From Arcuatula senhousia (taxonomy: Eukaryota; Mollusca; Bivalvia; Mytilida; Mytilidae): 64,000 nt of DNA. The stretch spans positions 1,984,001 through 2,048,000 of the forward strand of contig OZ020314.1 in assembly GCA_963971305.1 (NCBI GenBank), given 5' to 3'. Shown one piece after another: positions 55,301 to 64,000 of the stretch (positions are counted from its first letter, which is position 1; the number at the start of each line of letters is the position of its first letter). The translations under genes were made by a program, and so were the position numbers. The notes under the pieces are model-generated. The model ran no database searches, was not told the DNA's origin, and saw only the letters and a list, made by a program, of their open reading frames with translations.

Positions 55301-56722
55301 ATAACACAACAGAGTAAAAAGATGGCAGTAAACAAGGAAGAGGGTACTTGTAATTATGATGAAGAACAACGTCAGAGGCTGTTGTTAGGGCAATATAACT
55401 GGTCTAAATATTCCATACGTATTATCAGCTTCATTATATACTATGGACATAGTCATCTTTTACAGTGTATCATAGATTATGTCCTCAGTGAACATGGTAC
55501 AGTGACATCTGTTATTGGATCAGACTTATCAGAACAATCACGGTTACTTACCTTGGCAGTCTACAGTGGTAATGAAGATGTTTTACAGGTTTTATTGACG
55601 TTTACAGAAAGTAATGCTGTTAATGTATCAGCAATGGGTGATGGTACGGATCGTTACAATAATGATCATAGACAGCATACACCACTAACAGCAGCGTGCA
55701 ATGTTGGTAGCATGTCTGCTGTTAAGATTCTTTTAGAGATGAATGGAAAAGTTAACCCTGAAAATAAACATTATTACACACCTTTGGTAGAAGCAGCAAA
55801 GAAAGGACACCTTGATATTGTTTCCTTCTTGGTTAACCATGGTGGGGATGTGAACCTCTGTACTAAGTATAATGAATCACCTTTGTACACTGCAGCCAGG
55901 GGAGGACACCTTGATATTATTTCCTTCTTGGTTAACCATGGTGGGGATGTGAACCTCTGTACTAAGTATAATGAATCACCTCTGTATACTGCAGCAGGGG
56001 AAGGACACCTTGATATTGTTTCTTGCTTGGTTGAACATGGTGGGGATGTGAACCTCTGTACTAAGGATAATGAATCACCTCTGTATACTGCAGCCAGGGG
56101 AGGACACCTTGGTATTGTTTCTTGCTTGGTTAACCATGGTGGGGACGTGAACCTCTGTACTAAGTATAATAAATCACCTCTGTACGCTGCAGCCAGGGGA
56201 GGACACCTTGGTATTGTTTCTTTCTTGGTTGAACATGGTGGGGATGTGAACCTCTGTACTGAGTATAATGAATCACCTCTGTACACTGCAGCAATGGAAG
56301 GACACCTTGATATTGTGTCTTTCTTGGTTAAACATGGTGGGGATGTTAACCTCTGTACTGAGGATAATAAATCACCTCTGTACACTGCAGTAGGAGGAGG
56401 ACACCTTGGTATTGTGTCTTTCTTGGTTAACCATGGTGGGGATGTGAACCTCTGTGATGAGTATAACAGATCACCTCTGTACATTGCAGCATGGGAAGGA
56501 CACCTTCATATTGTTTCCTTCTTGGTTAACCATGGTGGGGATGTGAACCTCTGCACTGAGGCTAATAGATCACCTCTGTGGGTTGCTTCATTGAATGGAC
56601 GTTATGATATTGTTAGATTCCTGCTTGAGAATGGAGGAAAAGTTAATCACGGGAAATCTCCAATTGATGCAGCAAGAGATCGAGGACATTTCAACATTGT
56701 AGAACTTTTACAAAAATACTAA
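42853..56722 (+). CDS. Copy B: intact Ig-HEPN-STAND NTPase-ankyrin NLR-like receptor
   Basis: Coding exons 42853-43375, 46744-47034, 47549-47758, 48417-48655, 51025-51262 and 54060-56722 sum to 4164 nt, an open frame of 1387 aa. Domains: MGKSQSK start and VATSS repeats (1-174), Ig (175-271), DZIP3-type HEPN with RNLLAH (272 to about 435), coiled coil (to 500), STAND NTPase with Walker A at about residue 541, winged-helix-like FIHDTIYEIVAYHFG, and ankyrins from about 980 to the end. No signal peptide or membrane span is visible. The layout matches animal and fungal NLR-like sensors: effector, NTPase switch, repeat sensor. Catalytic RNase activity and ligand are unknown. Splicing is inferred from consensus sites with consistent phases (1,1,1,0,1) and conservation between copies. 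Confidence 0.85.
43376..46743 (+). other. Copy B intron 1
   Basis: The same content as in copy A: 32-bp palindrome at 44948-44979, degenerate tandem repeat at about 45230-45640 with AGGTCACTGTGACCT at 45411-45425, and the CTGTCTGTCCGT repeat at 45880-46110. No extra exon is seen. Confidence 0.6.
46744..47034 (+). CDS. Copy B coding exon 2: immunoglobulin domain
   Basis: Same length as in copy A (291 nt). Differences alter RYQESGED to RYGGSGEN plus three further residues and the first one; the cysteines, tryptophan and EDSGVYVC are unchanged. The changes fall mostly in a predicted loop. Confidence 0.85.
47035..47548 (+). other. Copy B intron 2
   Basis: 514 bp, collinear with copy A, no gene. 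Confidence 0.6.
47549..47758 (+). CDS. Copy B coding exon 3: N-terminal half of HEPN domain
   Basis: Encodes the same 70 residues as copy A; the only two DNA changes are silent. Splice sites TATTTTAG and CAG|GTAAAT are conserved. Confidence 0.85.
47759..48416 (+). other. Copy B intron 3 with CCGTCC-type repeat
   Basis: Carries the TATTCCCCGAAAAC repeat at about 47827-48010, here with a longer CCATCCATCCATCCG run than copy A. Confidence 0.6.
48417..48655 (+). CDS. Copy B coding exon 4: C-terminal half of HEPN domain with Rx4H motif
   Basis: RNLLAH at 48578-48595 is unchanged. Two residues differ from copy A (Pro/Thr and Leu/Gln) and the extra Phe-Lys of copy A is absent, giving the more family-like LLYKLTRN. 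Confidence 0.85.
48656..51024 (+). other. Copy B intron 4
   Basis: Collinear with copy A intron 4, including the AAAGTCCAA-rich stretch and a dispersed AAGCAGTTCCTG repeat at about 50630-50920. It has small deletions relative to copy A, for example 24 bp near 49616. Confidence 0.55.
51025..51262 (+). CDS. Copy B coding exon 5: end of HEPN domain and coiled coil
   Basis: 238 nt as in copy A; substitutions Gly/Asp, Lys/Arg, Ile/Ser and Lys/Gln keep the heptad character. Confidence 0.8.
51263..54059 (+). other. Copy B intron 5, enlarged by a minisatellite
   Basis: Apart from the 38-bp array it matches copy A intron 5, with the older degenerate repeat at about 53480-54010. The acceptor TTGTTTTTCAG lies directly after the sequence where copy A has an extra stretch of about 100 bp. 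Confidence 0.65.
51693..53448. repeat. 38-bp minisatellite, about 46 units
   Basis: The unit is TTTTACCTGTGTCTGTCTGT then AGTTCTGTGATTCCATAG, with point variants. Copy A has one unit at the same intron position (19833-19870). Reverse-strand open frames within it are artefacts. Confidence 0.95.
54060..56722 (+). CDS. Copy B coding exon 6: STAND NTPase and full ankyrin array
   Basis: One exon of 2663 nt encodes the NTPase (Walker A GGPGAGKTS at 54179-54205), the winged-helix-like segment and all ankyrins, ending VELLQKY and TAA. The first 290 residues differ from copy A at about 27 places (roughly 91% identity by eye), more than the other exons. The real start is the acceptor at 54059, not the ATG at 54101. 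Confidence 0.88.
55780..56600 (+). repeat. Copy B ankyrin array, 99-bp tandem units
   Basis: Eight units with HGGDVNLC plus a capping repeat (GRYDIVRFLLENGGKVNH). Units are nearly identical outside positions 2, 3, 5, 10, 13, 14, 18, 22 and 25. A long reverse-strand open frame (55774-56484) is a by-product of the 99-bp period. Confidence 0.92.
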
Positions 56723-56729
56723 TTTGTCT

Positions 56730-56735
56730 ATTAAA
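56730..56735 (+). promoter_or_regulatory. ATTAAA polyadenylation-type signal, copy B
   Basis: Seven bases after the stop, at the position matching AATAAA in copy A. It may be too close to the stop to be the one used. Confidence 0.25.
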
Positions 56736-57144
56736 TACTTGTAGCATAAAGCTATTTTAGAGTGAGGATACAATTTATATCTTGATGTTAAGTTGTTTAT
56801 TGCAAAAATGACAGGATAAAACCTGTGTAAGGTATTGGAACATGATGTTTTTTCTGATCGTTACAAACCTTTAATACTTTCATGTTACAATCCTTTAGTA
56901 CTTTCATGTTTCACTTACATGATGTAAAGAAACTACACACCAAATCAAACACAGATTTATTGTCACATGTTTCTCATTCAGCATTTAAACAGAAATTATT
57001 GGTCACATTTTGATTATTTGAATTATTAATATTTTATGATTATATGAATGGTGTTAATGGTTAATCAATGACATACGCTTATACACTTTTCTATTCTTTT
57101 TTCCAATACATATTTTGTACTTTAAGGAAAAAGTTATTGTTATT
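56736..57144 (+). other. 3' flank of copy B
   Basis: Matches 23881-24235 of copy A. No gene. Confidence 0.5.
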
Positions 57145-57931
57145 AAGTCACCGACCACGAAGTGTCGGAGACTTATTGTTTTTGCACCGTTTCTTATTAT
57201 TATTATTTTTTTTTTCTCTGACGCAGCTTTGTCCGCAAGATTACGGAAAAGTGTCTGAAACGATTCTCATGAAACTTGGAATATATATAGGGTCACATAT
57301 GTAAGTGGGCCTCATGGTTTTAAATTTTTCAAAATGGCCGCCATTTTCAAAATGGCCGCCCTCAAATTAGGGTACTGAAAAATTATCTCGGAAACTACTG
57401 GATGGATTTCAACCAAATTTGGTATGAAGGTAGAAGGGAGAAAGGGAAGTTGAATGGTGGATACAAAAAATTCAAGATGGCTGCCGTTTTCAAAATGGCC
57501 GCCGTCAAAAATTGACCGAAATTTTGTCCGCTAAATTTTTCTACCTAAACCTCGATGGATTTGCATGAAATTTGGTATATTACTAGGCCATCATATGTAG
57601 ATGGTTTTTTTACCAAGAAAAAATTTCGCGCGTCGGCCATCGAAAATTGAAAAATTGGATATTTCTAAAACTACTTGACGGATTGCAACGAAATTTGGTT
57701 TGCAGGTAGATGGGAGTAAGGGAAGTTGAATGGCCAATTCGAAAAAATCAAGATGGCCGCCATTTTCAAAATGGCCGCTATCGAAAATTTAAAAAGGGGG
57801 GATCTCGGAAACTATTTGACAGATTTCAACACAATTTTATATGGTGATGCAGTTCAATACGTCGCTTCGAAAGACATGCAGTTCAAACGGGAGGTGACTT
57901 CTGTGTTGGCATCCCAACACAATCACATCTA
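57145..57931. mobile_element. 787-bp repeat insertion, AAATGGCCGCC type, only after copy B
   Basis: It begins AAGTCACCGACCACGAAGTG and contains several AAAATGGCCGCC motifs and three modules like CTCGGAAACTACTGGATGG plus TTTCAACCAAATTTGG. Copy A lacks it and has about 55 bp of other sequence at that place. Open frames in it are not supported. Confidence 0.65.
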
Positions 57932-58457
57932 GTTATTCTAACAATGTCATGAATGTATGCTTAAAGCTATAGTAATTGTATACATATGATGTATATATAT
58001 CACAATTACTTGTACCTATATTTTGTAACCTTTTGTGACCTTTGATAGTCTTTGTACTGTATTTATAGTAACAATGTACTCATGGAAAAAGGAAACTGCA
58101 TGCTTATGGGAAATTAATTGTACCCACATTTCTATTAATTGGAAAATCTTTAAAAATACTACAATCGAGTTGAATTTTTTACTGAATGTCAAGTGGATGA
58201 TGCAGATCATTTTTGGGTTGAAATTTGAAACTTTTAAATTTTCAGTTTCTGACATTTTTTCTACACCAAAAATGAAAAATCACCAAACAATTAGGCTGTT
58301 TAATTTCACCACTTATAACATGATGATAAAACAAATTGCTGTTGATTTTATAGTGTGATTTTGTGATTTCAAGATTGACACTACCTAATTTCAAGATATT
58401 CTGTAAAATACTTTACCACTGTTCATGTACACATGTTTTATGATAAGTTTTATTAAA
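57932..58457. other. 3' flank of copy B with empty foldback site
   Basis: 57973-57978 (TAATTG) is the uninterrupted counterpart of the insertion site in copy A. About 200 bp at 58170-58395 is absent from copy A. Confidence 0.65.
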
Positions 58458-59397
58458 AATGACTTTATTGTAACAATACATATGTAAATAATAACCAATG
58501 TCTTAAAGTAAGGACTTTATTGTAAAAATACATATGTACATAATAACCAAGGTTTTGAAGTTGGGACTTTATTGTAACAATACATATGAACATAATAACC
58601 AAGGGTTTGAAGTAAATACTTTATTTTAACAATACATATGTACATAATAACCAAGGTTTTGAAGTAAAGACTTAACAATACATATGTAAATAATAATCAA
58701 GGTTTTGAAGTAATGACTTTATTGTAATGATACATATGTACATAATAACCAAAATTTTGAAGTAAGGACTTTATTGTAACAATACATATGTACATGATAA
58801 CCAAGGCTTTGAAGTAAGGACTTTATTATAACAATACATATGTACATAATAACCAAGGTTTTGAAGTAAGGACTTTATTGTAACAATACATATGTACATT
58901 AATAACCAAGGTTTTGAAGTAAGAAATTTATTGTAACAATACATATATACATAATAACCAATTGCAAGGTTTTGAAGTTATGACTTTATTGTAACAATAC
59001 ATATACTAGTATACATTATAAGTAAAGTTTTGAAGTAAGGACTTTATTGTAACAATACATATGTATCTAATAACCAAGGCTTTAAAGTAAGGGATTTTTT
59101 TAACAAAACATATGTACAGAAAAACCAAGGTTTTGGAGTGAGGACTTTATTGTTACAATACATATGTACATTATAACCAAGGTTTTAAGTAAGGACTTTA
59201 TTGTAACAATACATATGTACATAATGACCAAGGTCTTGAATTAAGGACTTTATTGTTACAATACATATGTACAAAAAAACAAGGTTTTGAAGTAAGGACT
59301 TTATTGTAACAATACATATATACATAATTACCTAGGTTTTGAAGTAAGGAGTTTTTTCTTACAATACATATGTACATTATAACCAAGGTTTTGAAGA
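58458..59397. repeat. 51-bp tandem array downstream of copy B
   Basis: About 18 units of the motif seen at 28341-29838. Both arrays end at the same flanking sequence, GAAGAATCWGCTGTTAT. Confidence 0.92.
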
Positions 59398-59570
59398 ATC
59401 TGCTGTTATAAGGAATTCCAATAATTGAGAATTCTAATGTATTACAATATGTTTTTGGAAATATACATTTGATTTGTTATATTCCAACATGTCAATTATG
59501 ATAAATTGAATAGATGGAAATATTTTTAAACAAATTGTGTTTTGATCCAATACATTCATCATTTTTAGCT

Positions 59571-59865
59571 CACCTGGACCAAAGGTCCATGTGAGCTATT
59601 GCCATCACTTGGCGTCCGTCGTCGTCGTCCGTCCTTGTTAACTTTTCTTTGAAAATCTGTTCCTCCGAAACAACTGAAGGGATTGCTTTGAAACTTTGCA
59701 CACTTCATCTATGGGATGTCCTCTACCAAGTTTGCACAAATGGTGACCGCCGTCTAAACAACATGGCCGCCGTTACTAAAAATAGACCAGGGGGGTCAGA
59801 CTACTGTTTTTGGCTTGTAAATCAAAAAGTATAAGAGATAGATGAAATCTGATGCCAGGGTACTG
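59571..59865. repeat. dispersed AGCTCACCTGGACCAAAGG repeat, well preserved
   Basis: Starts with a short inverted repeat (AGCTCACCTGGACC / GGTCCATGTGAGCT), then CGTCCGTCGTCGTCGTCCGT, CTCCGAAACAACTGAAGGG and ACATGGCCGCCGTTAC. It leads directly into the satellite. The open frame at 59649-59834 is part of it. Confidence 0.75.
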
Positions 59866-62800
59866 CTTCAGCATCAAAATCTCTACAAAAGTCCTCATTG
59901 AGTCGAAGTTGTCAGATGGCCCCTTAAAGGTGAAAATAGCATTTTTTCATGTTTTTGGTTTATAGAATGAAAACTATGACAAATAGAGAAAAGCTGTTGC
60001 TTGCTTAAATGTTCAGTTCATTTAGCTGTACAAAAGTCTCCATAGGGTCAAAGTTGTCAGATGACCCCTTATAGAGGTTTCAGCCCCTTAAAGGCGAAAA
60101 ATAGTGTTTTTTGCCTATAGAATGAAAACTATTGCAGATAGAGGAAAGCTGTTGCTTGCTTAAATGTTCAGCTCATTTAGCTCTACAAAAGTCTTCATAG
60201 GGTCGAAGATGTCAGATGACCCCTTGTAGGGAAAACAGCCCCTCAAAGGCGAAAAACAATGCTTTTGGCCTATAGAATGAAAACTATGACAAATAGAGAA
60301 AAGCTGTTGCTTGCTTAAATGTTCAGTTCATTTAGCTGTACAAAAGTCTCCATAGGGTCAAAGTTGTCAGATGACCCCTTATAGAGGTTTCAGCCCCTTA
60401 AAGGCGAAAAATAGTGTTTTTTGCCTATAGAATGAAAACTATTGCAGATAGAGGAAAGCTGTTGCTTGCTTAAATGTTCAGCTCATTTAGCGCTACAAAA
60501 GTCTCCATAGGGTCGAAGATGTCAGATGACCCCTTTTAGGGTTACAGCCCCTTAATGCCAAAAAAATAACGTTTTTGGTCTAAAGAATGAAAACTATTGC
60601 AGATAGAAAAAAGCTGTTGCTTGTTTAAATGTTCAGTTCATTTAGCTCTACAAAAGTCTCTATAGGGTCGAAGTTGTCAGATGACCCCTTATAGGGGTTT
60701 CAGCCCCTTAAAGGCGAAAAATAGTGTTTTTGGCCTATAGAATGAAAACTATTGCAGATAGAGGAAAGCTGTTGCTTGCTTAAATGTTCAGCTCATTTAG
60801 CTCTACAAAAGTCTCCATAGGGTCGAAGATGTCAGATGACCCCTTGTAGGGATAACAGCCCCTCAAAGGCGAAAAACAATGCTTTTGGCCTATAGAATGA
60901 AAACTATTGCAGATAGAGAAAAGCTGTTGCTTGCTTAAATGTTCAGTTCATTTAGCTGTACAAAAGTCTCCATAGGGTCAAAGTTGTCAGATGACCCCTT
61001 ATAGAGGTTTCAGCCCCTTAAAGGCGAAAAATAGTGTTTTTTGCCTATAGAATGAAAACTATTGCAGATAGAGGAAAGCTGTTGCTTGCTTAAATGTTCA
61101 GCTCATTTAGCGCTACAAAAGTCTCCATAGGGTCGAAGATGTCAGATGACCCCTTTTAGGGTTACAACCCCTTAATGCCAAAAAAATAACGTTTTTGGTC
61201 TATAGAATGAAAACTATTGCAGATAGAAAAAAGCTGTTGCTTGTTTAAATGTTCAGTTCATTTAGCTCTACAAAAGTCTCTATAGGGTTGAAGTTGTCAG
61301 ATGACCCCTTATAGGGGTTTCAGCCCCTTAAAGGCGAAAAATAGTGTTTTTGGCCTATAGAATGAAAACTATTGCAGATAGAGGAAAGCTGTTGCTTGCT
61401 TAAATGTTCAGCTCATTTAGCTCTACAAAAGTCTCCATAGGGTCGAAGATGTCAGATGACCCCTTGTAGGGATAACAGCCCCTCAAAGGCGAAAAACAAT
61501 GCTTTTGGCCTATAGAATGAAAACTATTGCAGATAGAGAAAAGCTGTTGCTTGCTTAAATGTTCAGTTCATTTAGCTGTACAAAAGTCTCCATAGGGTCA
61601 AAGTTGTCAGATGACCCCTTATAGAGGTTTCAGCCCCTTAAAGGCGAAAAATAGTGTTTTTTGCCTATAGAATGAAAACTATTGCAGATAGAGGAAAGCT
61701 GTTGCTTGCTTAAATGTTCAGCTCATTTAGCGCTACAAAAGTCTCCATAGGGTCGAAGATGTCAAATGACCCCTTTTAGGGTTACAGCCCCTTAATGCCA
61801 AAAAAATAACGTTTTTGGTCTATAGAATGAAAACTATTGCAGATAGAAAAAAGCTGTTGCTTGTTTAAATGTTAAGTTCATTTAGCTCTACAAAAGTCTC
61901 TATAGGGTCGAAGTTGTCAGATGACCCCTTATAGGGGTTTCAGCCCCTTAAAGGCGAAAAATAGTGTTTTTGGCCTATAGAATGAAAACTATTGCAGATA
62001 GAGGAAAGCTGTTGCTTGCTAAAATGTTCAGCTCATTTAGCTCTACAAAAGCCTCCATAGGGTCGAAGATGTCAGATGACCCCTTGTAGGGATAACAGCC
62101 CCTCAAAGGCGAAAAACAATGCTTTTGGCCTATAGAATGAAAACTATTGCAGATAGAGGAAAGCTGTTGCTTGCTTAAATGTTCAGTTCATTTAGCTGTA
62201 CAAAAGTCTCCATAGGGTCAAAGTTGTCAGATGACCCCTTATAGAGGTTTCAGCCCCTTAAAGGCGAAAAATAGTGTTTTTTGCCTATAGAATGAAAACT
62301 ATTGCAGATAGAGGAAAGCTGTTGCTTGCTTAAATGTTCAGCTCATTTAGCGCTACAAAAGTCTCCATAGGGTCGAAGATGTCAAATGACCCCTTTTAGG
62401 GTTACAGCCCCTTAATGCCAAAAAAATAACGTTTTTGGTCTATAGAATGAAAACTATTGCAGATAGAAAAAAGCTGTTGCTTGTTTAAATGTTAAGTTCA
62501 TTTAGCTCTACAAAAGTCTCTATAGGGTCGAAGTTGTCAGATGACCCCTTATAGGGGTTTCAGCCCCTTAAAGGCGAAAAATAGTGTTTTTGGCCTATAG
62601 AATGAAAACTATTGCAGATAGAGGAAAGCTGTTGCTTGCTAAAATGTTCAGCTCATTTAGCTCTACAAAAGCCTCCATAGGGTCGAAGATGTCAGATGAC
62701 CCCTTGTAGGGATAACAGCCCCTCAAAGGCGAAAAACAATGCTTTTGGCCTATAGAATGAAAACTATTGCAGATAGAGGAAAGCTGTTGCTTGCTTAAAT

Positions 62801-62995
62801 GTTCAGTTCATTTAGCTGTACAAAAGTCTCCATAGGGTCAAAGTTGTCAGATGACCCCTTATAGAGGTTTCAGCCCCTTAAAGGCGAAAAATAGTGTTTT
62901 TTGCCTATAGAATGAAAACTATTGCAGATAGAGGAAAGCTGTTGCTTGCTTAAATGTTCAGCTCATTTAGCGCTACAAAAGTCTCCATAGGGTCG
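59866..62995. repeat. 155-bp satellite organised in a 620-bp higher-order repeat
   Basis: Monomers of about 155 bp share GAATGAAAACTATTGCAGAT, GCTGTTGCTTGCTTAAATG and GTCAGATGACCCCTT. A marker variant, CCTCAAAGGCGAAAAACAAT, starts at 60241, 60861, 61481, 62101 and 62721, exactly 620 bp apart, so four monomers form one higher-order unit. The array stops abruptly in mid-monomer at 62995. Confidence 0.95.
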
Positions 62996-64000
62996 ATTTA
63001 AATAAGTCATTTTTAATTTATCTAAGTCATGTTGTGATAACCTTGCATATAAATAACATTATTGTTTTAAATGCTAAAATGAAAATAAAATCATCTAGTA
63101 CATGAAACTTTGTTTCTGAATGTTTGTATATTAGGTTTTGACACCTGTAGGTATTGATAATTGGAATTTCCTGTTTATTTCACCCCAAGTCAGCTGTGAC
63201 TAATTACATTTATGTTTACCTAACCATTACACAGGTACCTGCTGAGAGACAATGACAATAAATTCACATTAACTAACACTTTTAGCAAACCCAGTGGGGG
63301 ATTAGAAAAAGGATGACCTGTAATTTACATGATTATATCACAATTATTTTCAATTAAATTTATGGCTTACATTTAAATACACAACTTCTTTCTTAATAGT
63401 AAAAAAAATGATATTTTTTGTATTATAGAAATTTTAATTTTAATTAATTGATTATAAAGTTCAATTTAAAAGAAAAAAAAAGATAATAGATTAATTAAAT
63501 GTTTTTTCAAACATATTTTTATATAGAAAGTAATTGGAAATATTAAATGATCTTGTTGACTTTTGATTATTTTAATTATTTTGTTGGTTATTGGATGTAC
63601 CACATGATCACTTAAACGTTTGAACTAATATGATTTTTTGCTACTCAGTAGAAATTCTGATTAACTGAAGTAGTCCCCTAATGAAGAGTAGGTGTCTATT
63701 TCAAATAAATAATCCCCAATATCTTTGTTATAAGTTAAGATATGAGTGAAAAAAATTACACACTGTTATAAAACATTGTTCTGAACAATTTAAGACCATA
63801 TGTCAAAAATCGTGAACTTACCCTTTAATTCGTTAGGGGTTTATGGACATTAATTACTATAAAAGGAAAGAAGTTAGGGGTCAAAGGGCCAAAAATGTCA
63901 AGTCCTCGATATAAGCTCCAGTCTGGCAGGTTTTGGACTGTAAAATCTGTTCAATCCTGGGATTATGTAAATAAAGGTAATAACAAAAGTTCCGAACTTG
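62996..64000. repeat. second copy of the 37500-38508 segment
   Basis: Begins TTTAAATAAGTCATTTTTAA right after a truncated satellite monomer (GGGTCG) and follows 37501 onward to the window end with few differences. It suggests a new repeat of the 25.5-kb block. Confidence 0.9.

Noticed and set aside
55774..56484. 236-codon open frame on the minus strand
   Set aside because: It is the antisense of the 99-bp ankyrin repeats and exists only because of the repeat period.

Overview
The window looks like nuclear DNA of a bivalve mollusc, probably a mussel of the Mytilus type. It is AT-rich, genes are split by GT-AG introns, most of the sequence is repeats, and several repeat styles are ones I associate with bivalves (inference from memory; no search was run). 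I see no prokaryotic genes, rRNA, CRISPR or intact tRNA genes.

The core is one multi-exon gene present in two direct copies about 32 kb apart: copy A (coding exons 10894-22988, ankyrin reading frame to 23591) and copy B (42853-56722). I rebuilt both by matching splice sites and phases; all six coding exons join in frame. Predicted protein order: a start resembling an N-myristoylation signal, about 12 Ser/Thr-rich repeats, one immunoglobulin domain, a DZIP3-type HEPN domain with an Rx4H (RNLLAH) motif, a coiled coil, a STAND NTPase (Walker A GGPGAGKTS, Walker B VFVLDD), then ankyrin repeats built of almost identical 99-bp units. This is the layout of an intracellular NOD-like sensor with a possible RNase effector and a fast-evolving ankyrin recognition surface. 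Copy B is intact (about 1387 aa). Copy A carries a nonsense codon inside the ankyrin array (22986-22988) that would cut 201 residues.

Layout: 1-8.65 kb, intergenic, with 60-bp repeat arrays in opposite orientation at 1-181 and 7758-8062, an 87-bp palindromic element with 9-bp target duplication, and a 3 x 146-bp array. 8.65-24.3 kb, copy A. 24.3-28.1 kb, a foldback element with long inverted ends, absent from the matching site of copy B. 28.3-32.6 kb, a 51-bp array and dispersed repeats. 32.8-36.1 kb, two broken reverse transcriptase relics and a 1.1-kb inverted-repeat element. 37.5-40.9 kb, unique sequence, a decayed copy of the gene's 5' flank and a full-length tRNA-derived SINE. 40.9-57.1 kb, copy B, with a 46-unit 38-bp minisatellite in its last intron. 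57.1-63.0 kb, an inserted repeat, a 51-bp array and a 620-bp higher-order satellite. 63.0-64 kb repeats 37.5-38.5 kb, so the 25.5-kb block probably starts again and a third gene copy may lie just beyond the window.

The two copies differ in an uneven way. The Ser/Thr-rich first coding exon appears identical at the DNA level, the first HEPN exon differs only by silent changes, and the NTPase-ankyrin exon is about 9% different in protein. That suggests homogenisation or constraint at the effector end and diversification at the sensor end.
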